From the NCBI GenBank assembly GCA_949316495.1, contig OX439000.1:3598501-3662500 (forward strand): DNA of 64,000 nt, in the 5' to 3' direction. The number at the start of each line of letters is the position of its first letter. The first letter of the stretch is position 1. The notes under the pieces are model-generated. The model did no database searches. It was not told where the DNA came from and saw only the letters and a list, made by a program, of their open reading frames with translations. Made by a program: the position numbers and the translations under genes. The stretch is from Amphiduros pacificus (taxonomy: Eukaryota > Annelida > Polychaeta > Phyllodocida > Hesionidae). Below, piece after piece: positions 45,986-59,065 of the stretch.

Positions 45986-48900
45986 CCTGGCTCTGCAGGT
46001 AAACGGCATATTCAACTCTTTGAGGCCACACCCTGTAGAAGCAGCCAGTGGACAATAAGACAAATATTTCATCACATGGGTAACATGGCCAATGGGTTCA
46101 TTGTTATTATAAGAAAGTGAGTACAACAACGAGTGAGATTTTAGTGACATGCGTACCAAAACAGTCAGACAACAATAGTCAGAAGGCCAAGGGGATGGAC
46201 TATTAGTTCTCAAGGAGGGAGGAGGAAAAGCAAATCTTGACTTTTTCTTATTGGGCGAAGTTAATATGTCAGCTCTCACCAAGAAATAATGTGTTAAATG
46301 ATGTAAAAACCCTGAACTTGTTTTTATATCAATGGTATACTTTTTCAACCAGATGTTTCAAATATACCCCTACCAAATTATGAATGATCCATTCTAAATT
46401 ACTTTTGAACATATGAAATTGGCAAGAGCATATGTACAGTTGTGTTGTTGTGCATGAGCAGTACAAGAGCCAAGCAATTAGCCCACTGTATGGTAATTAC
46501 ACGCTAATATATGCGGAACAAATCTATGCAAAGAACAACGCATTGTGGCAGAGGTAGTATAAGATTCTACCTCGCCATTCAGAGTACTCCTAAGAGCTGA
46601 CTGGAAAGTACTTTGGATGTCATTTGCCTGCAAATGGCTTACAGATTGCTTCGCTCTATCAACGTTGATAAATATGCTATGTGGGATACTGGTCTGTAAG
46701 TCCTTTTAATATTCAAGATCCAGTTCTATGATAAGAAGTCTGATCATTGATAATTTGAAAGAGTCAAGCATGATTTTTATCATGAGCATAATTGATTTGT
46801 TTATGATTGCGGATATAATAGGTAGTAAGTAAGTGCCTTTTACATTCATTGAGAAGCCAAGTGGGTATAGGTACCAGATCACGTGACTTCTTTGCTGCCT
46901 CTTTGATTGATGTTGATACTTTTGTCCCACTCCTTTCTCAAATTGTGAATTTTCTTTTCAGAAAAAACTCTTTTTCATTCACAGGCCGAAGCTTCAGTAT
47001 TCTCATGTTTTGGGAATGGTGTTTTCCCTTTGTTACATAAAAGTCCATTTGATATTTTGAAAAGTTTATAGGATTCGATTTATTTGTGTCAATCATATCA
47101 GCGTAATCGTTAGTTCTAGCATTTTAAACATTATTATTGTGTTTGTTTCTCTGCAGATTTTTTTTTGACTTTTATCAAAGGCATGGCATGTTCATTTACT
47201 TCCCAATCTCTCGCTTATTGTGGCATAGATATTGGTTTAGTGTCATAACAGGGTCCACATACCTGTAGGGACCTGCCTTTTATGCTGAGATTGTATATGA
47301 AGCTGGGGGATGAGTTATAAATAGATTATAATAATGATACGGAAATGGGAAAAAATGAAGGACAGAATCATCAAAGGCGTGGGTTATTTACCAGGTGCAA
47401 TCGCAATCATATAAAACACAATTGGGTTTATGTGGAGTGCTCTTGATATTTCCAAGCTTGGACTCTAAGGACTACAATAAATGGCGAGAACCATTTGGGA
47501 GACGATTTGCTGCTCAAAGGCGGCTTATAACGATGGCATCAAAAGAGTCGGACTGGTGTTCGTCAGATTGTGCCACAGGCGTACATTGGCGCAGCCTCGC
47601 TTTGATGTGTTGTGGATGAAGGTCCCGGATGACGGTATGCATCTTTTATGCATATGCTTACCAACTAAGTGGCAACATTATGAATTATATATGCATATAG
47701 CAATCATTGTGCGCACGTTATGTCACCATATGTTACAACAAGCAAGATAATCATTGTCACTCGGTGTCTTCGATTTGGAAATCCTTGGATAGATTTCCTT
47801 GTGCAGTTTTCAAATCCATCAGTGGAAAAATCGCTACCACATTTTAAACTCACTGGCAGTTGTATTTTGGGCCTTCCTTAGAAACTGAAAAATTGGATTT
47901 TAGATTAATTTGAATTACTGAATAGCTGAAATTCAAAATTTGACAATTTTAGTTCAAGTTGAAATATATTCCCCCTAGTTTTATAGACTTGCATAGATGT
48001 GATTGCGTTGAAGTAATTATTTGAATTTTAGATTGACAAAATACATTCCAGATCAAATATGGATCCAATATGGTACCTCTAATTTTAAGATGTTGTAGTT
48101 TTGGACGCGCAGATTGATTTAAAATCACGATACAATACAAAGAAAACTAAAATTTCTAATTGTTGTTTTCACAGGAACCAGAAATAAGATTTCTCTGTGC
48201 CTGGAGCAGTATGTTTAGCCCAGCGGGTGAACCATTCACTACAATCTTGTATCATATTATCAATTTTTCATGGTATTCGTATCAATATATTGATAATATT
48301 AAAACAGGTTTGGTGGCTACAATTACAGTCATTAATGAAAAGTGTTTATGCTTGCAAAATGAAGTTATCAGATAAATGAATCAACCGATTAAGTAAATGT
48401 ATTATTATATGTGTCCTAATTATAAGGTCTGTCCCCATATATATAATTATCAGGTATCAAATCGCAACCCATGGCCTCCATGTACTTACCAAGAATTATA
48501 ATAACACAAAGAATGGTTTCCCGTATTCGGATCATGCATCATAATAGCGCAAAGAATGTGTGTTTGTTTTGGTCACTGTTAAAGTACATACATGTATAGT
48601 TACCGTGAAGCGATCAGTTAAGTACAAGGTAAGATTTGTTTATGCATTCATTGATTCAAAGCTTACCGCATATAAATCACATAAGTATAATTTTAGCATG
48701 GCACTCTCATTGATTGATCATATAAGTCTCAACCCCCTTCTAATCTTATCTTCTAGCCCAGTATTACACGACGTGAGGCTATTGACGTTATTGGCTTTAT
48801 TGTTCAGTTTTATGTGAGGTTTTCATGTTTGCCTCAACTAATGTGGCAAGGCCTGATGAAAACTACCTGATATAACCATCTCAAGCTCCTGTTGAGGTTT

Positions 48901-49429
48901 TATAGACTGCTAGATCCACACATTACAGAACCTTGGGGGGAAGTGGTTTGGTGCTGGGGACAAGGTTAATGCATACACCGACTTTTTGACTACACACCAG
49001 TTTCAACTTTCACCTCATTGGTACCTCACTCTTGCTTAATATTTTGAATCGTTCTGATACTGTGCATCACCACATATAATAGTTATGAGAACTTGATCCA
49101 TTAAGAATTAAATGGCTTTACTTTTCCCAACATGCCATTCTCTTTTCATAAAGCATATTGGTGTAAGCAAATAAGTTAATGCGATACAAGCTGCTTTATG
49201 CCCTATCCTCCCATATCAGATCAATAATTCTGCTTATATATGCGGGAGAATCATGCTATTTAAATATATCTAATCCCATTTTGTGGTGTACGGGAAACAT
49301 AATTTCCGATAAAAGAATATACAAGACAAAGGTTTTAATATCAAGAATAAAAAAGAAACAAAAAGATACTTTGACTATTGTAAACATTTGTTATGGTAGA
49401 CAAAGTTAGTCTCCCTGTCTGTGGCTGTG
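45986..49429. other. 3.4 kb of unique sequence, no firm gene
   Basis: AT-rich DNA with scattered frames. The longest is 130 codons on the minus strand at 45956-46348, which overlaps the start of the LINE remnant and is not coding-like. No splice-supported exon or RNA gene is recognised. Confidence 0.45.
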
Positions 49430-49727
49430 ATATCAGGGAACTATCACATCACATCAGGGAACTATCATATCACATCAGGGAACTATCATATCGCATCAGG
49501 GAACTATCATATCACATCAGGGAACTATCATATCACATCAGGGAACTATCATATCGCATCAGGGAACTATCATATCACATCAGGGAACTATCATATCACA
49601 TCAGGGAACTATCATATCACATCAGGGAACTATCATATCACATCAGGGAACTATCATATCACATAAGGGAACTATCATATCACATAAGGGAACTATCATA
49701 TCACATCAGGGAACTATCATATCACTG
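49430..49727. repeat. 21-bp minisatellite, about 14 copies
   Basis: The unit contains CATATCACATCAGGGAACTA and is nearly perfect, with occasional CATCGCATC and ACATAAGGG variants. 21 bp is seven codons, so two plus frames stay open (RELSYHI; SGNYHIT). Confidence 0.97.
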
Positions 49728-50924
49728 TATTATGTCTCGCGGGAGGAGCTTTCACTCTTTGTTATAAGACTAAAATGTTAATATCATGACTTTTGTCTTT
49801 TGTCTTTATTATTCTTTAAAAGACTGTGACATGTGGAGATGATATCCATGTTCGTGTATATGTATATGGCTAATATATTAGATATAAGGAGACATATGAT
49901 GAACACAATATATCCGTGATACAAAGAGACATAAATATCTTGACCTTAACTATGATATGGAGAGACATATCTTGACCTTTTCCATGGCTGTGAAATGAAG
50001 AGGCGTTTATTGACCTTTACATGACTGCGCTATGGGAGGTTGGGGCATCACTTGACTTTGATATCTGTCCAATATGGAGCAGGGAATGTGTGGTACGATT
50101 TGGTTTCTCTGGTGGCAGGTCACATGATCTGAGGTCGGGGTGAAGTTGCCATGTGTGAACTGGAAGATTGCTGAACACACGCTCCACGTAGTACATATGG
50201 CGCATACTAAGTAAGTGCTTTTGGAGCGTGACCACTGCTTGCAGGGCCTGTCCAGTTAAGTGATGCACATAATATGTATATAGTGTGCATGAATAGCGGC
50301 ATTGCTTGAGCCTGAGTGGAGTTGATGGAGCGGCTGGGGGATTACACATCTCTGCAGGCCAGGATCAGTGACACGCAGAGGTGTAAATACACAGCTTGTC
50401 TCCTATACAATGATTGTCCTCCATAGAACCGCCAACAATTGCCCTCATCTCGCTGCCCCTGCACTCGCTGATTGTCTTCAGCTTCACATAGCAAGACACC
50501 ATCACACCACAGTCTAATGTCAACATCGGCTGCCAAGCCTAAATGCTTTTTTAGAATGAGACATTAAAGGTTCAAAGCAATTTCAGCGCATAAAGAAAGT
50601 GACCGTGTGTGTGATGGCAGCTGAGGCAGTATATCGACTATTCATTGAAACATTGCAATAATTTCTCGTGTGGTCAAGTCTATTTTTCTGATCATAAAAG
50701 AGTCCAGTGAGCCTTCACAAAATGATGGACCTGCCCTGAAGTACATTCATCGGCAGAGAATGTTGATTTGTGTGGCAATAGATGTTGATATATGGTGGAA
50801 CTGGTGGGTCGGCCTAGCCGGGGTATTGGCTTCACTCATAGAGATTCATCGACCACCTGATCTATAGGCATTTAGTCTGACATGAGGCCATCAGAAATGT
50901 GTCAGCGGTCCAACACCACACCAC
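49728..50924. other. unique sequence, no gene recognised
   Basis: A 110-codon minus frame (50017-50349) and a 64-codon minus frame (50342-50536) lie next to each other in a slightly GC-richer patch. Neither matches a family I know. Around 49880-49990 the AGACATAT and CTTGACCTTT words recur loosely. Confidence 0.4.
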
Positions 50925-51520
50925 AGCTACCACGGCCAGCCATGGGAGGTCAATATGTCTGAATGTCTACCACGGCCAGCCATGGGAGGTCAATATGTCT
51001 GAATGTCTACCACGGCCAGCCATGAGAGGTCAGTATGTCTGAATGTCTACCACGGCCAGCCAAGGGAGGTCAGTATGTCTGAATGTCTACCACGGCCAGC
51101 CATGAGAGGTCAATATGTCTGAATGTCTACCACGGCCAGCCATGAGAGGTCAATATGTCTGAATGTCTCCCACGGCCAGCCATGAGAGGTCAATATGTCT
51201 GAATAAATGTCTACCACGGCCAGCCATGGGAGGTCAAAATTTCTGAATGTCTACCACGGCCGGCCATGGGAGGTCAATATGTCTGAATAAATGTCTACCA
51301 CAGCCAGCCATGGGAGGTCAATATGTCTGAATGTCTACCACGGCCAGCCATGGGAGGTCAATATGTCTGAATGTCTACCACGGCCAGCCATGGGAGGTCA
51401 ATATGTCTGAATGTCTACCACGGCCAGCCATGGGAGGTCAATATGTCTGAATGTCTACCACGGCCAGCCATGGGAGGTCAATGTGTGTGAATGTCTACCC
51501 CTTCAGCCATGTGAAGTCAA
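50925..51520. repeat. 40-bp minisatellite, about 15 copies
   Basis: The unit contains TCTACCACGGCCAGCCATGG and GAGGTCAATATGTCTGAATG. Two copies are 44 bp through an AATAAATG extension (near 51205 and 51285). Increasingly diverged copies continue to about 51640. Confidence 0.96.
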
Positions 51521-52239
51521 TATCTTAGAATGACTATATCGGTTGACCATTTGATGCGAGGTCAATATCCCAAAATATCTCCGGCCAATATATCATGATG
51601 TCTACTATGGTCAACCTTTCTAGGTCAATATCTGAGAATGTCTAACAGCCAGATAATGTTGGTATGACACACTGAATTGTCATCGTAACAAGTGTTGAAA
51701 AGATGCATGTGACTAGGATGAGAAGCTTTTGTTTAGTAGTCACTATCAGTGGTCAGGAGAAAATATATCATCAATTAATGTACAGAAGATGATAAGGATT
51801 TGTATAGCAGACTGTTATCGGTGTATTTGCAGCGTGGGGGCCGGGGGCGGGTGATGGATAGCCCAGCAGACTGCATGTATGGCTTTTTAATACGGGGATC
51901 GAATATGAGAGATGTACTTCTTAAAGTTCAGCAGTCAAGTGTAAAGATAGGCCACATGCCCTACAGGCACTGCTGCCGCGGGATAGGCACGACAAGCGTT
52001 CAACTGTAGTAATGAAAACATATAGAAATTCAATAGACAAGTCCCTGGGTACAGCGCAACCCGCACGGGAGAGACAAAGCCGTGTAAAAGCTTTCACCGT
52101 GGAGGGGGTTGTCCCCAGAGAGGGGGCTAGGCCCCGGGAGGACATGTTTTACATTGTGTAGATGTCGGCAAGTCTGACGGTCTATCTGACATTGATCTGA
52201 CGTGCGCACAGATGTCATGTGCACTAGCTTGCCTGACAT
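51521..52239. other. unique sequence upstream of a CpG island
   Basis: The first 120 bp hold decayed copies of the 40-bp repeat. The rest has no supported gene. Confidence 0.5.
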
Positions 52240-52473
52240 CTTCATGTGAGTCCACGCCGACCCCCGTACACTAGCCTCCCCTGAGCCTGCTACGCCGAGC
52301 CCCGCCGAGCCGAGCCGAGCCCCGCCGCCTGATGCAGCAACTGTGGCTGGCGCGGGAAGCAAGCAACAAGCGGCCGCGGCCACCACCAGCACGCAGCCAC
52401 CGCCCAGCCCAGCACCACCGCAAGCCACGCCGCCCTCCACTCACTTGTCACCGGGATGCGCACCAAGCCACAG
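52240..52473. promoter_or_regulatory. CpG-rich GC island, possible promoter/first exon
   Basis: This segment is strikingly GC- and CpG-rich (GCCGAGCC and CCGCCG words, a CGGCCGCGGCC core) in an AT-rich setting. Both strands are open through it. On plus, a frame from ATG at 52332 runs to a CAG|GTACCA donor-like site at 52473/52474. On minus, a frame with an Ala/Gly/Val-rich hydrophobic start (CVLVVAAAACCLL) runs from about 52440 to 52030. GC-rich DNA leaves frames open by chance, so the direction and coding status are undecided. Confidence 0.45.
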
Positions 52474-53204
52474 GTACCACACAGTCATGACCACTTCATA
52501 AAGGACACCCATTATTCTACTTTATTGTGCAGCCAGGCCTGGCCTCAGAACTCAGCTTCAGGAATTTTACACTCCTCTCTCCAGTATATAACACAAAGCT
52601 TCACAGCGGATACTATTAAATACATAGTGAAGATACAGCAGTTAAAAGGCTCACAGAGTGATGGCAGAGTTTGCTAGTTATTGATATAATGCCACATATG
52701 TGATATTTATTATCAGAATAATGAATGCAACCATATAACCTGGCACATTTCACCCAACTTCGGAGAGTTAACACTGGATTATCTGGGGATTATCGATCAC
52801 TCAGGTATGGTATTGGATTGCCCTTTAATCGCAGATCAAAGTGTCATTTATATGGTTGATGTTGTGTATTAGCGCATGCATGTACCCATGCTATGTACCC
52901 ATCAGCCCTCGCGATGTAGATGGCAGCACTGTACAGCCCCAATCTCGTACTCCAGACCGGCAAACTCAACAGAAGACGTCCAATCGGTTACCAAGGCTTC
53001 CACGTTCAAACACAGATATCAGTGCAAGTCCACAGGATACACAAGGCACACACTGTCTGGAATGACAGCGGTATAGTGACAGATGTGGGCTGTTCCCCTG
53101 ATGCGCACGATGCATGTAAACGCCAACCGAGTGCAACCAGACTCACTGCGGCAGACATCGCAGGAAACTGGCATCCTAGATATGCGATAAATGGTGTCAT
53201 ATGC
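52474..53204. other. unique sequence before the 51-bp arrays
   Basis: The plus frame that starts at 52920 reads about 95 unique residues before entering the 51-bp array. It has an in-frame stop just before its ATG and no recognised domain. Confidence 0.4.
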
Positions 53205-53935
53205 ATGACAGATATCCCAAATATCCCTGGTACCTGCACTTATACTGGGTACATGATGACAGATATCCCAAATATCCCAGGTACCTGCACTTATACTGGG
53301 TACATGATGACAGATATCCCAAATATCCCTGGTACCTGCACTTATACTGGGTACATGATGACAGATATCCCAAATATTCCAGGTACCTGTACTTATACTG
53401 GGTACATGATGACAGATATCCCAAATATTCCAGGTACCTGTACTTATACTGGGTACATGATGATAGATATCCCAAATATCCCAGGTACCTGCACTTATAC
53501 TGGGTACATGATGACAGATATCCCAAATATCCCACGCACTTGTACTTATACTGGGTACATAATGACAGATATCCCAAATATCCCTGGTACCTGCACTTAT
53601 ACTGGGTACATGATGATAGATATCCCAAATATCCCAGGTACCTGCACTTATACTGTGTACATGATGACAGATATCCCAAATATCCCAGGTACCTGTGCTT
53701 ATAATGGGTACATAATGACAGATATCCCATATATCCCAGGTACCTGTACCTACACTGGGTACATGATGATAGATATCCCAAATATCCCAGGTACCTGTAC
53801 TTATACTGGGTACATGATGACAGATATCCTAAATATCCCAGGTACCTGTACTTGTACTGGGTACATAATGACAGATATCGTAGGTATCCATGAAACCAAC
53901 ATTTATGTGTAGTACATGATGACAGATTCCTGGTA
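53205..53935. repeat. 51-bp minisatellite, subfamily A, about 14 copies
   Basis: The unit contains ACAGATATCCCAAATATCCC, AGGTACCTGCACTTATACTG and GGTACATGATG. One plus frame (52920-53912) reads it as 17-residue repeats, TDIPNIPGTCTYTGYMM. Recurrent variants in that frame are often silent (CCA/CCT, ATC/ATT, TGC/TGT, ACT/ACC, TAT/TAC), while on the minus strand most of the same changes replace residues. This is suggestive but not proof of coding. Confidence 0.96.
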
Positions 53936-53989
53936 CCCGTACTTGTACATACTGCATACAAGTGCATACTGGCAGATATCCATGGTGTT

Positions 53990-55640
53990 TAGTACTTACA
54001 CTTAGTACACGGAGACAGACATCACAGGTATTTGTGTTACCTGTACTCACACTTAGTACATGAAGACAGACATCACAGGTATTTGTGTTACCTGTACTTA
54101 CACTTAGTACACGGAGACAGACATCACAGGTATTTGTGTTACCTGTACTTACACTTAGTACACGGAGACAGACATCACAGGTATTTGTGTTACCTGTACT
54201 CACACTTAGTACATGAAGACAGACATCACAGGTATTTGTGTTACCTGTACTTACACTTAGTACACGGAGACAGACATCACAGGTATTTGTGTTACCTGTA
54301 CTTACACTTAGTACACGAAGACAGACATCACAGGTATTTGTGTTACCTGTAATTATACTTAGTACATGAAGACAGACATCACAGGTATTTGTGTTACCTG
54401 TAATTACACTTAGTACACGAAGACAGACATCACAGGTATTTGTGTTACCTGTACTCACACTTAGTACATGAAGACAGACATCACAGGTATTTGTTACCTG
54501 TACTTACACTTAGTACACGGAGACAGACATCACAGGTATTTGTGTTACCTGTATTTACACTTAGTACATGAAGACAGACATCACAGGTATTTGTGTTACC
54601 TGTACTTACATTTAGTATATGAAGACAGACATCACAGGTATTTGTGTTACCTGTACTCACACTTAGCACTTGAAGACAGACATCACAGGTATTTGTGTTA
54701 CCTGTACTTACATTTAGTGTATGAAGACAGACATCACAGGTATTTGTGTTACCTGTACTTACACTTAGTACACGAAGACAGACATCACAGGTATTTGTGT
54801 TACCTGTATTTACACTTAGTATATGAAGACAGACATCACAGGTATTTGTGTTACCTGTACTTACATTTAGTGTATGAAGACAGACATCACAGGTATTTGT
54901 GTTACCTGTACTTACACTTAGTACACGGAGACAGACATCACAGGTATTTGTGTTACCTGTATTTACACTTAGTACATGAAGACAGACATCACAGGTATTT
55001 GTGTTACCTGTACTTACACTTAGTACACGAAGACAGACATCACAGGTATTTGTGTAGCCTGTACTCACACTTAGTACATGAAGACAGACATCACAGGTAT
55101 TTGTGTTACCTGTACTTACACTTAGTACACGAAGACAGACATCACAGGTATTTGTGTTACCTGTACTCACACTTAGTACATGAAGACAGACATCACAGGT
55201 ATTTGTTACCTGTAGTTACACTTAGTACACGGAGACAGACATCACAGGTATTTGTGTTACATGTACTCACACTTAGTACATGAAGACAGACATCACAGGT
55301 ATTTGTGTTACCTGTAGTCACACTTAGTACATTAAGACAGACATCACAGGTATTTGTGTTACCTGTACTCACACTTAGTACATGAAGACAGACATCACAG
55401 GTATTTGTTACCTGTAGTTACACTTAGTACACGGAGACAGACATCACAGGTATTTGTGTTACATGTACTCACACTTAGTACATGAAGACAGACATCACAG
55501 GTATTTGTGTTACCTGTAGTCACACTTAGTACATTAAGACAGACATCACAGGTATTTGTTACCTGTACTTACACTTAGTACACGGAGACAGACATCACAG
55601 GTATTTGTGTTACCTGTATACTTAGTACACAAAGACAGAC
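53990..55640. repeat. 51-bp minisatellite, subfamily B, about 32 copies
   Basis: The unit contains ACACTTAGTACATGAAGACA and GACATCACAGGTATTTGTGT. About two thirds of it aligns with subfamily A (ACCTGTACTTA, GTACATGA, GACAGA), so both arrays come from one ancestral 51-bp monomer. Some copies lack 2 bp (TTTGTTACC for TTTGTGTTACC), which breaks any frame. Near the right end the marker ACATTAAGAC recurs at 55329 and 55531, a 202-bp four-monomer duplication that includes one 2-bp-short copy. Confidence 0.97.
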
Positions 55641-55984
55641 ATATGAGATGTCCCTGATACCTGATACAAGAATGGGAATACACCATTTCTCATGTAAAAC
55701 AGACATTGATGGTATCACATGTTTATAAAACTGAAACCCATGGCATATATGCCCAGGTGCATAAAACAGACATCTGAGGTATAATAAGTACACAATAGAT
55801 TTAAGAAGATATAAATGTAAAAAAAAAGTGTGTTGATGTTTGCAAACTAAAAAGACATACTAATTGTCACTTGCATCTCAAGCGGCGCATCTCATCACTA
55901 TCGCTCACGAGGCACTTTCACCTTGGACTCCTGACAAAGGCCTTGTCTTTAAGATGGTGTCCCCCGATTACCTTTACCTCCAGC
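55641..55984. other. unique spacer between arrays
   Basis: The first 150 bp contain faint decayed copies of the 51-bp unit (AGACAGACAT, AAACAGACAT). Nothing else is recognised. Confidence 0.5.
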
Positions 55985-56655
55985 ACATCATGCTATTGTC
56001 TGTACTCCTGGTACATAATACCATTGTCTCTACTCCTGGTACATAATGCCATTGTCTCTACTCCTGGTACATAATACCATTGTCTGTACTCCTGGTACAT
56101 AATGCCATTGTTTCTACTCCTGGCACATAATGCCATTGTCTCTACTCCTGGTACATAATGCCATTGTCTGTACTCCTGGCACATAATGTCATTGTCTCCA
56201 CTCCTGGTACATAATACCATTGTCTCTACTCCTGGTACATAATACCATTGTCTCTACTCCTGGTACACAATACCATAGTCTGTACTCCAGGTACATAATA
56301 TCATTGCCTCTACACCTGGTACATAATGCCATTGTCTCTACGCCTTGTACATAATGCCATTGTCTTTACTCCTGGTACATAATACCATTGTCCCTACACC
56401 AGGTACATAATGCCATTGTTTCTACTCCAGGTACATAATGCCTTTGTCTCCACTCCTGGTACATACTACCATTGTTTCTACTCCAGGTACATAATGCCAT
56501 TGTTTCTACTCCAGGTACATAATACCATTGTCCCTACACCAGGTACATAATACCATTGTTTCTACTCCAGGTACATAATACCATTGTTTCTACTCCAGGT
56601 ACATAATGCCATTGTCTGTACTCCATTACATAATGCCATTGTCACTGCTTTATGG
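55985..56655. repeat. 28-bp minisatellite, about 24 copies
   Basis: The unit contains TTGTCTCTACTCCTGGTACA and TAATGCCA. Variants include CCTGG/CCAGG, GTCTG/GTTTC/GTCCC and ATACCA/ATGCCA. The right part (from 56390) is enriched in the GTTTCTACTCCAGG type, a local amplification of one variant. Confidence 0.96.
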
Positions 56656-56934
56656 TACCGTTGCCCCAGCTGACAATCTTCTTATCATAACGGTCCGCGA
56701 TGTGGTTTTGTTGCTTTATGTGTGTAGCAGCCGATTCTCACAGAGAGCATGGACCACACGATAACAAGGCAGGCTCCAAATATAAACAATCTGCTTCATG
56801 TAATATTAATATATTTAGGACTAATATCCTAATGCTGATATACAGGAGTTTTCCAATAGTGTGTGGCTATTCAATTTCAAGGTATAATCATTTATGTAGA
56901 TATATAAAGCTTGGTATATATATACTTCTATTTA
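56656..56934. other. unique spacer
   Basis: No gene is recognised. A 93-codon frame (56700-56981) crosses it without any motif. Confidence 0.5.
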
Positions 56935-57100
56935 GAGAAAGGCGGTTTGCAACTGCTTTTATTGAGAAAAAGGAGACTTGACATTATCCTTCACTTGGTG
57001 GGAAAGGGGTTGGCATTTGTCTTTATTTTCTGGAAGAAAAGAGCTTGGAAGTTGCCTTTATGTTAGGAAGTATGGATTGGCTTCTGTCTCTTTCTTTATT
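56935..57100. repeat. decayed minisatellite, period about 35 bp
   Basis: Four to five strongly diverged copies are recognisable through words such as TTGCAACTGCTTTTATTGAG, TTGGCATTTGTCTTTATTTT and TTGGAAGTTGCCTTTATGTT, each preceded by an A-rich or GGAAG segment. Confidence 0.6.
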
Positions 57101-57244
57101 CACAAACGCATTCTATAATGATTTGCTCATGATGAGGTATATTGTGGAGCTGCCAATGGTATTTGTCTGTCGCTGGCACCGATTTTATTCAAGTAACAAA
57201 CGATTTTTGATGGAAAATGTGAGGACCACCCCCTATCCAAACCA

Positions 57245-57740
57245 AGTTCATCATGGGCCGGCATGTACATGGTATATCAGGCACGCTCCATGACGCCCTA
57301 TCAGACCAGTACATAGTATATCAGGCACACTCCACGACGCCCTATCAGACCTGTACATGGTATATCAGGCACACTCCTTGACGCCCTGTCAGACCTGTAC
57401 ATGGTATATCAGGCACACTCCACAACGCCCTATCAGACCTGTACATGGTACATCAGGCACACTCCACGACGCCCTATCAGACCTGTACATGGCATATCAG
57501 GCACACTCCACGACGCCCTATCAGACCTGTACATGGTATATCAGGCACACTCCACGACGCCCTATCAGACCTGTACATGGTATATCAGGCACACTCCACG
57601 ACGCCCTATCAGACCTGTACATGGTATATCAGTCACGCTCCACGACGCCCTATCAGACCTGTACATGGCACATCATGCACGCTCCACGGCGCCCTATCAG
57701 GCCTGTACATGGCACATCAGGCACGCTCTACGCTCCATGA
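57245..57740. repeat. 44-bp minisatellite, about 11 copies
   Basis: The unit contains TGGTATATCAGGCACACTCC and ACGACGCCCTATCAGACCTG at 44-bp spacing. Variants GGCACA/GGTATA and CACGC/CACAC mark the last copies. 44 is not a multiple of 3, so the open plus frames are by-products of a stop-free unit. Confidence 0.96.
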
Positions 57741-57949
57741 TGTTGTGACTGCCTACCCACCTGACACCAGTTGCATGTTTTCTCCAACAAAAAATGGTGG
57801 CATTTACACGGCACTTTTTGTGTCAAATAATGTGTTTTAATTTGTGTCAATATTTGCAGACAATCATGATAAGTTTGCTCATAATGCAGCTATGCACATG
57901 GTCGTAAATATGCTCTGCTGGTGGCATTAATGCTGGGGGTCTACTAGTG
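57741..57949. other. short unique spacer
   Basis: It contains a TGTGTCAA word duplicated near 57820-57848, and no gene. Confidence 0.5.
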
Positions 57950-58600
57950 GTATCAATGCTAGAGGTCTGTTACTAGAGGTCTGTTGCTAGAGGTCTGGTG
58001 CTAGAGGTCTGCTGCTAGAGGTCTGCTGCTAGAGGTCTGCTGGTAGAGGTCTTCTGGTATATCAATGCTTGAGGTCTGCTGCTAGAGGTCTTCTGGTATA
58101 TCAATGCTTGAGGTCTGCTGCTAGAGGTCTTCTGGTATATCAGTGCTAGACGTCTGCTGCTCGAGGTCTGCTGCTAGAGGTCTGTTGCAAGAGGTCTGTT
58201 GCTAGAGGTCTACTGGTATATCAATGCTAGAGGTCTGCTGCTAGAGGTCTGCTGCTAGAGGTCTGCTGCTAGAGGTCTTCGGGTATATCAATGCTAGAGG
58301 TCTGCTGCTAGAGGTCTGCTGCTAGAGGTCTTCTGGTATATCAATGCTAGAGGTCTTCTGGTATATCAATGCTAGAGGTCTGCTAGTATATCAATGCTAT
58401 AGGCATCAATGCTAGAGGTCTGCTGCTAGAGGTCTTCGGGTATATCAATGCTAGAGGTCTACTGCTAGAGGTCTACTGCTAGAGGTCTGTTGCAAGAGGT
58501 CTGCTGCTAGAGGTCTACTGGTATATCAATGCTAGAGGTCTTCTGGTATATCAATGCTAGAGGTCTGCTGGTATATCAATGCTAGAGGTCTGTTGGTGGG
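57950..58600. repeat. composite 14-bp minisatellite with TATATCAATGC inserts
   Basis: The base unit is GCTGCTAGAGGTCT. It is interrupted by segments reading TCTGGTATATCAATGCTAGA, so two sub-units mix in variable order. The composite blocks recur irregularly and several show TTCTGGTATATCAATGC in near-identical context. Confidence 0.92.
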
Positions 58601-59065
58601 CACTTTCAGCAGTTGATATATGTATAAGGTGTGATGGCGGCCCTGAGAGACAGTTACTTCCGGCGTTCACTCACGATGAATATTGTATGACTCGTGGCAG
58701 AACCCTGGCATTATGCACTATTGAAACCTGCCTCTCACCGTTTCCTGCTTTGCCCTTTGTTATTTCATTCGACGAACATTTAATTCACCTTGAAAAAGCT
58801 TTATTTGAAAGTAGGATATGGATGTTATAGTGTGGGATGAGCGAAGATGAGCTCATGTGATTCAATTCATGATCATCAATGTTGTGGATAATGTTGTTGA
58901 CACACGCAACTTTTATTTCACGTCAAATTATAAATACCGCTGGAAGTTAATATGGAAATTGACAGAAATCCACGTTTTATAATCTTTAATTGCTAAGTTT
59001 GCTTAATTACTTTGCTGTAGTCAAGTTATCATTTATGTTTCGTGTGGAATAAAACAACATTTTTC
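58601..59065. other. unique sequence, no gene recognised
   Basis: An 83-codon frame (58579-58830) starts inside the repeat. It has no recognisable motif. Confidence 0.5.
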
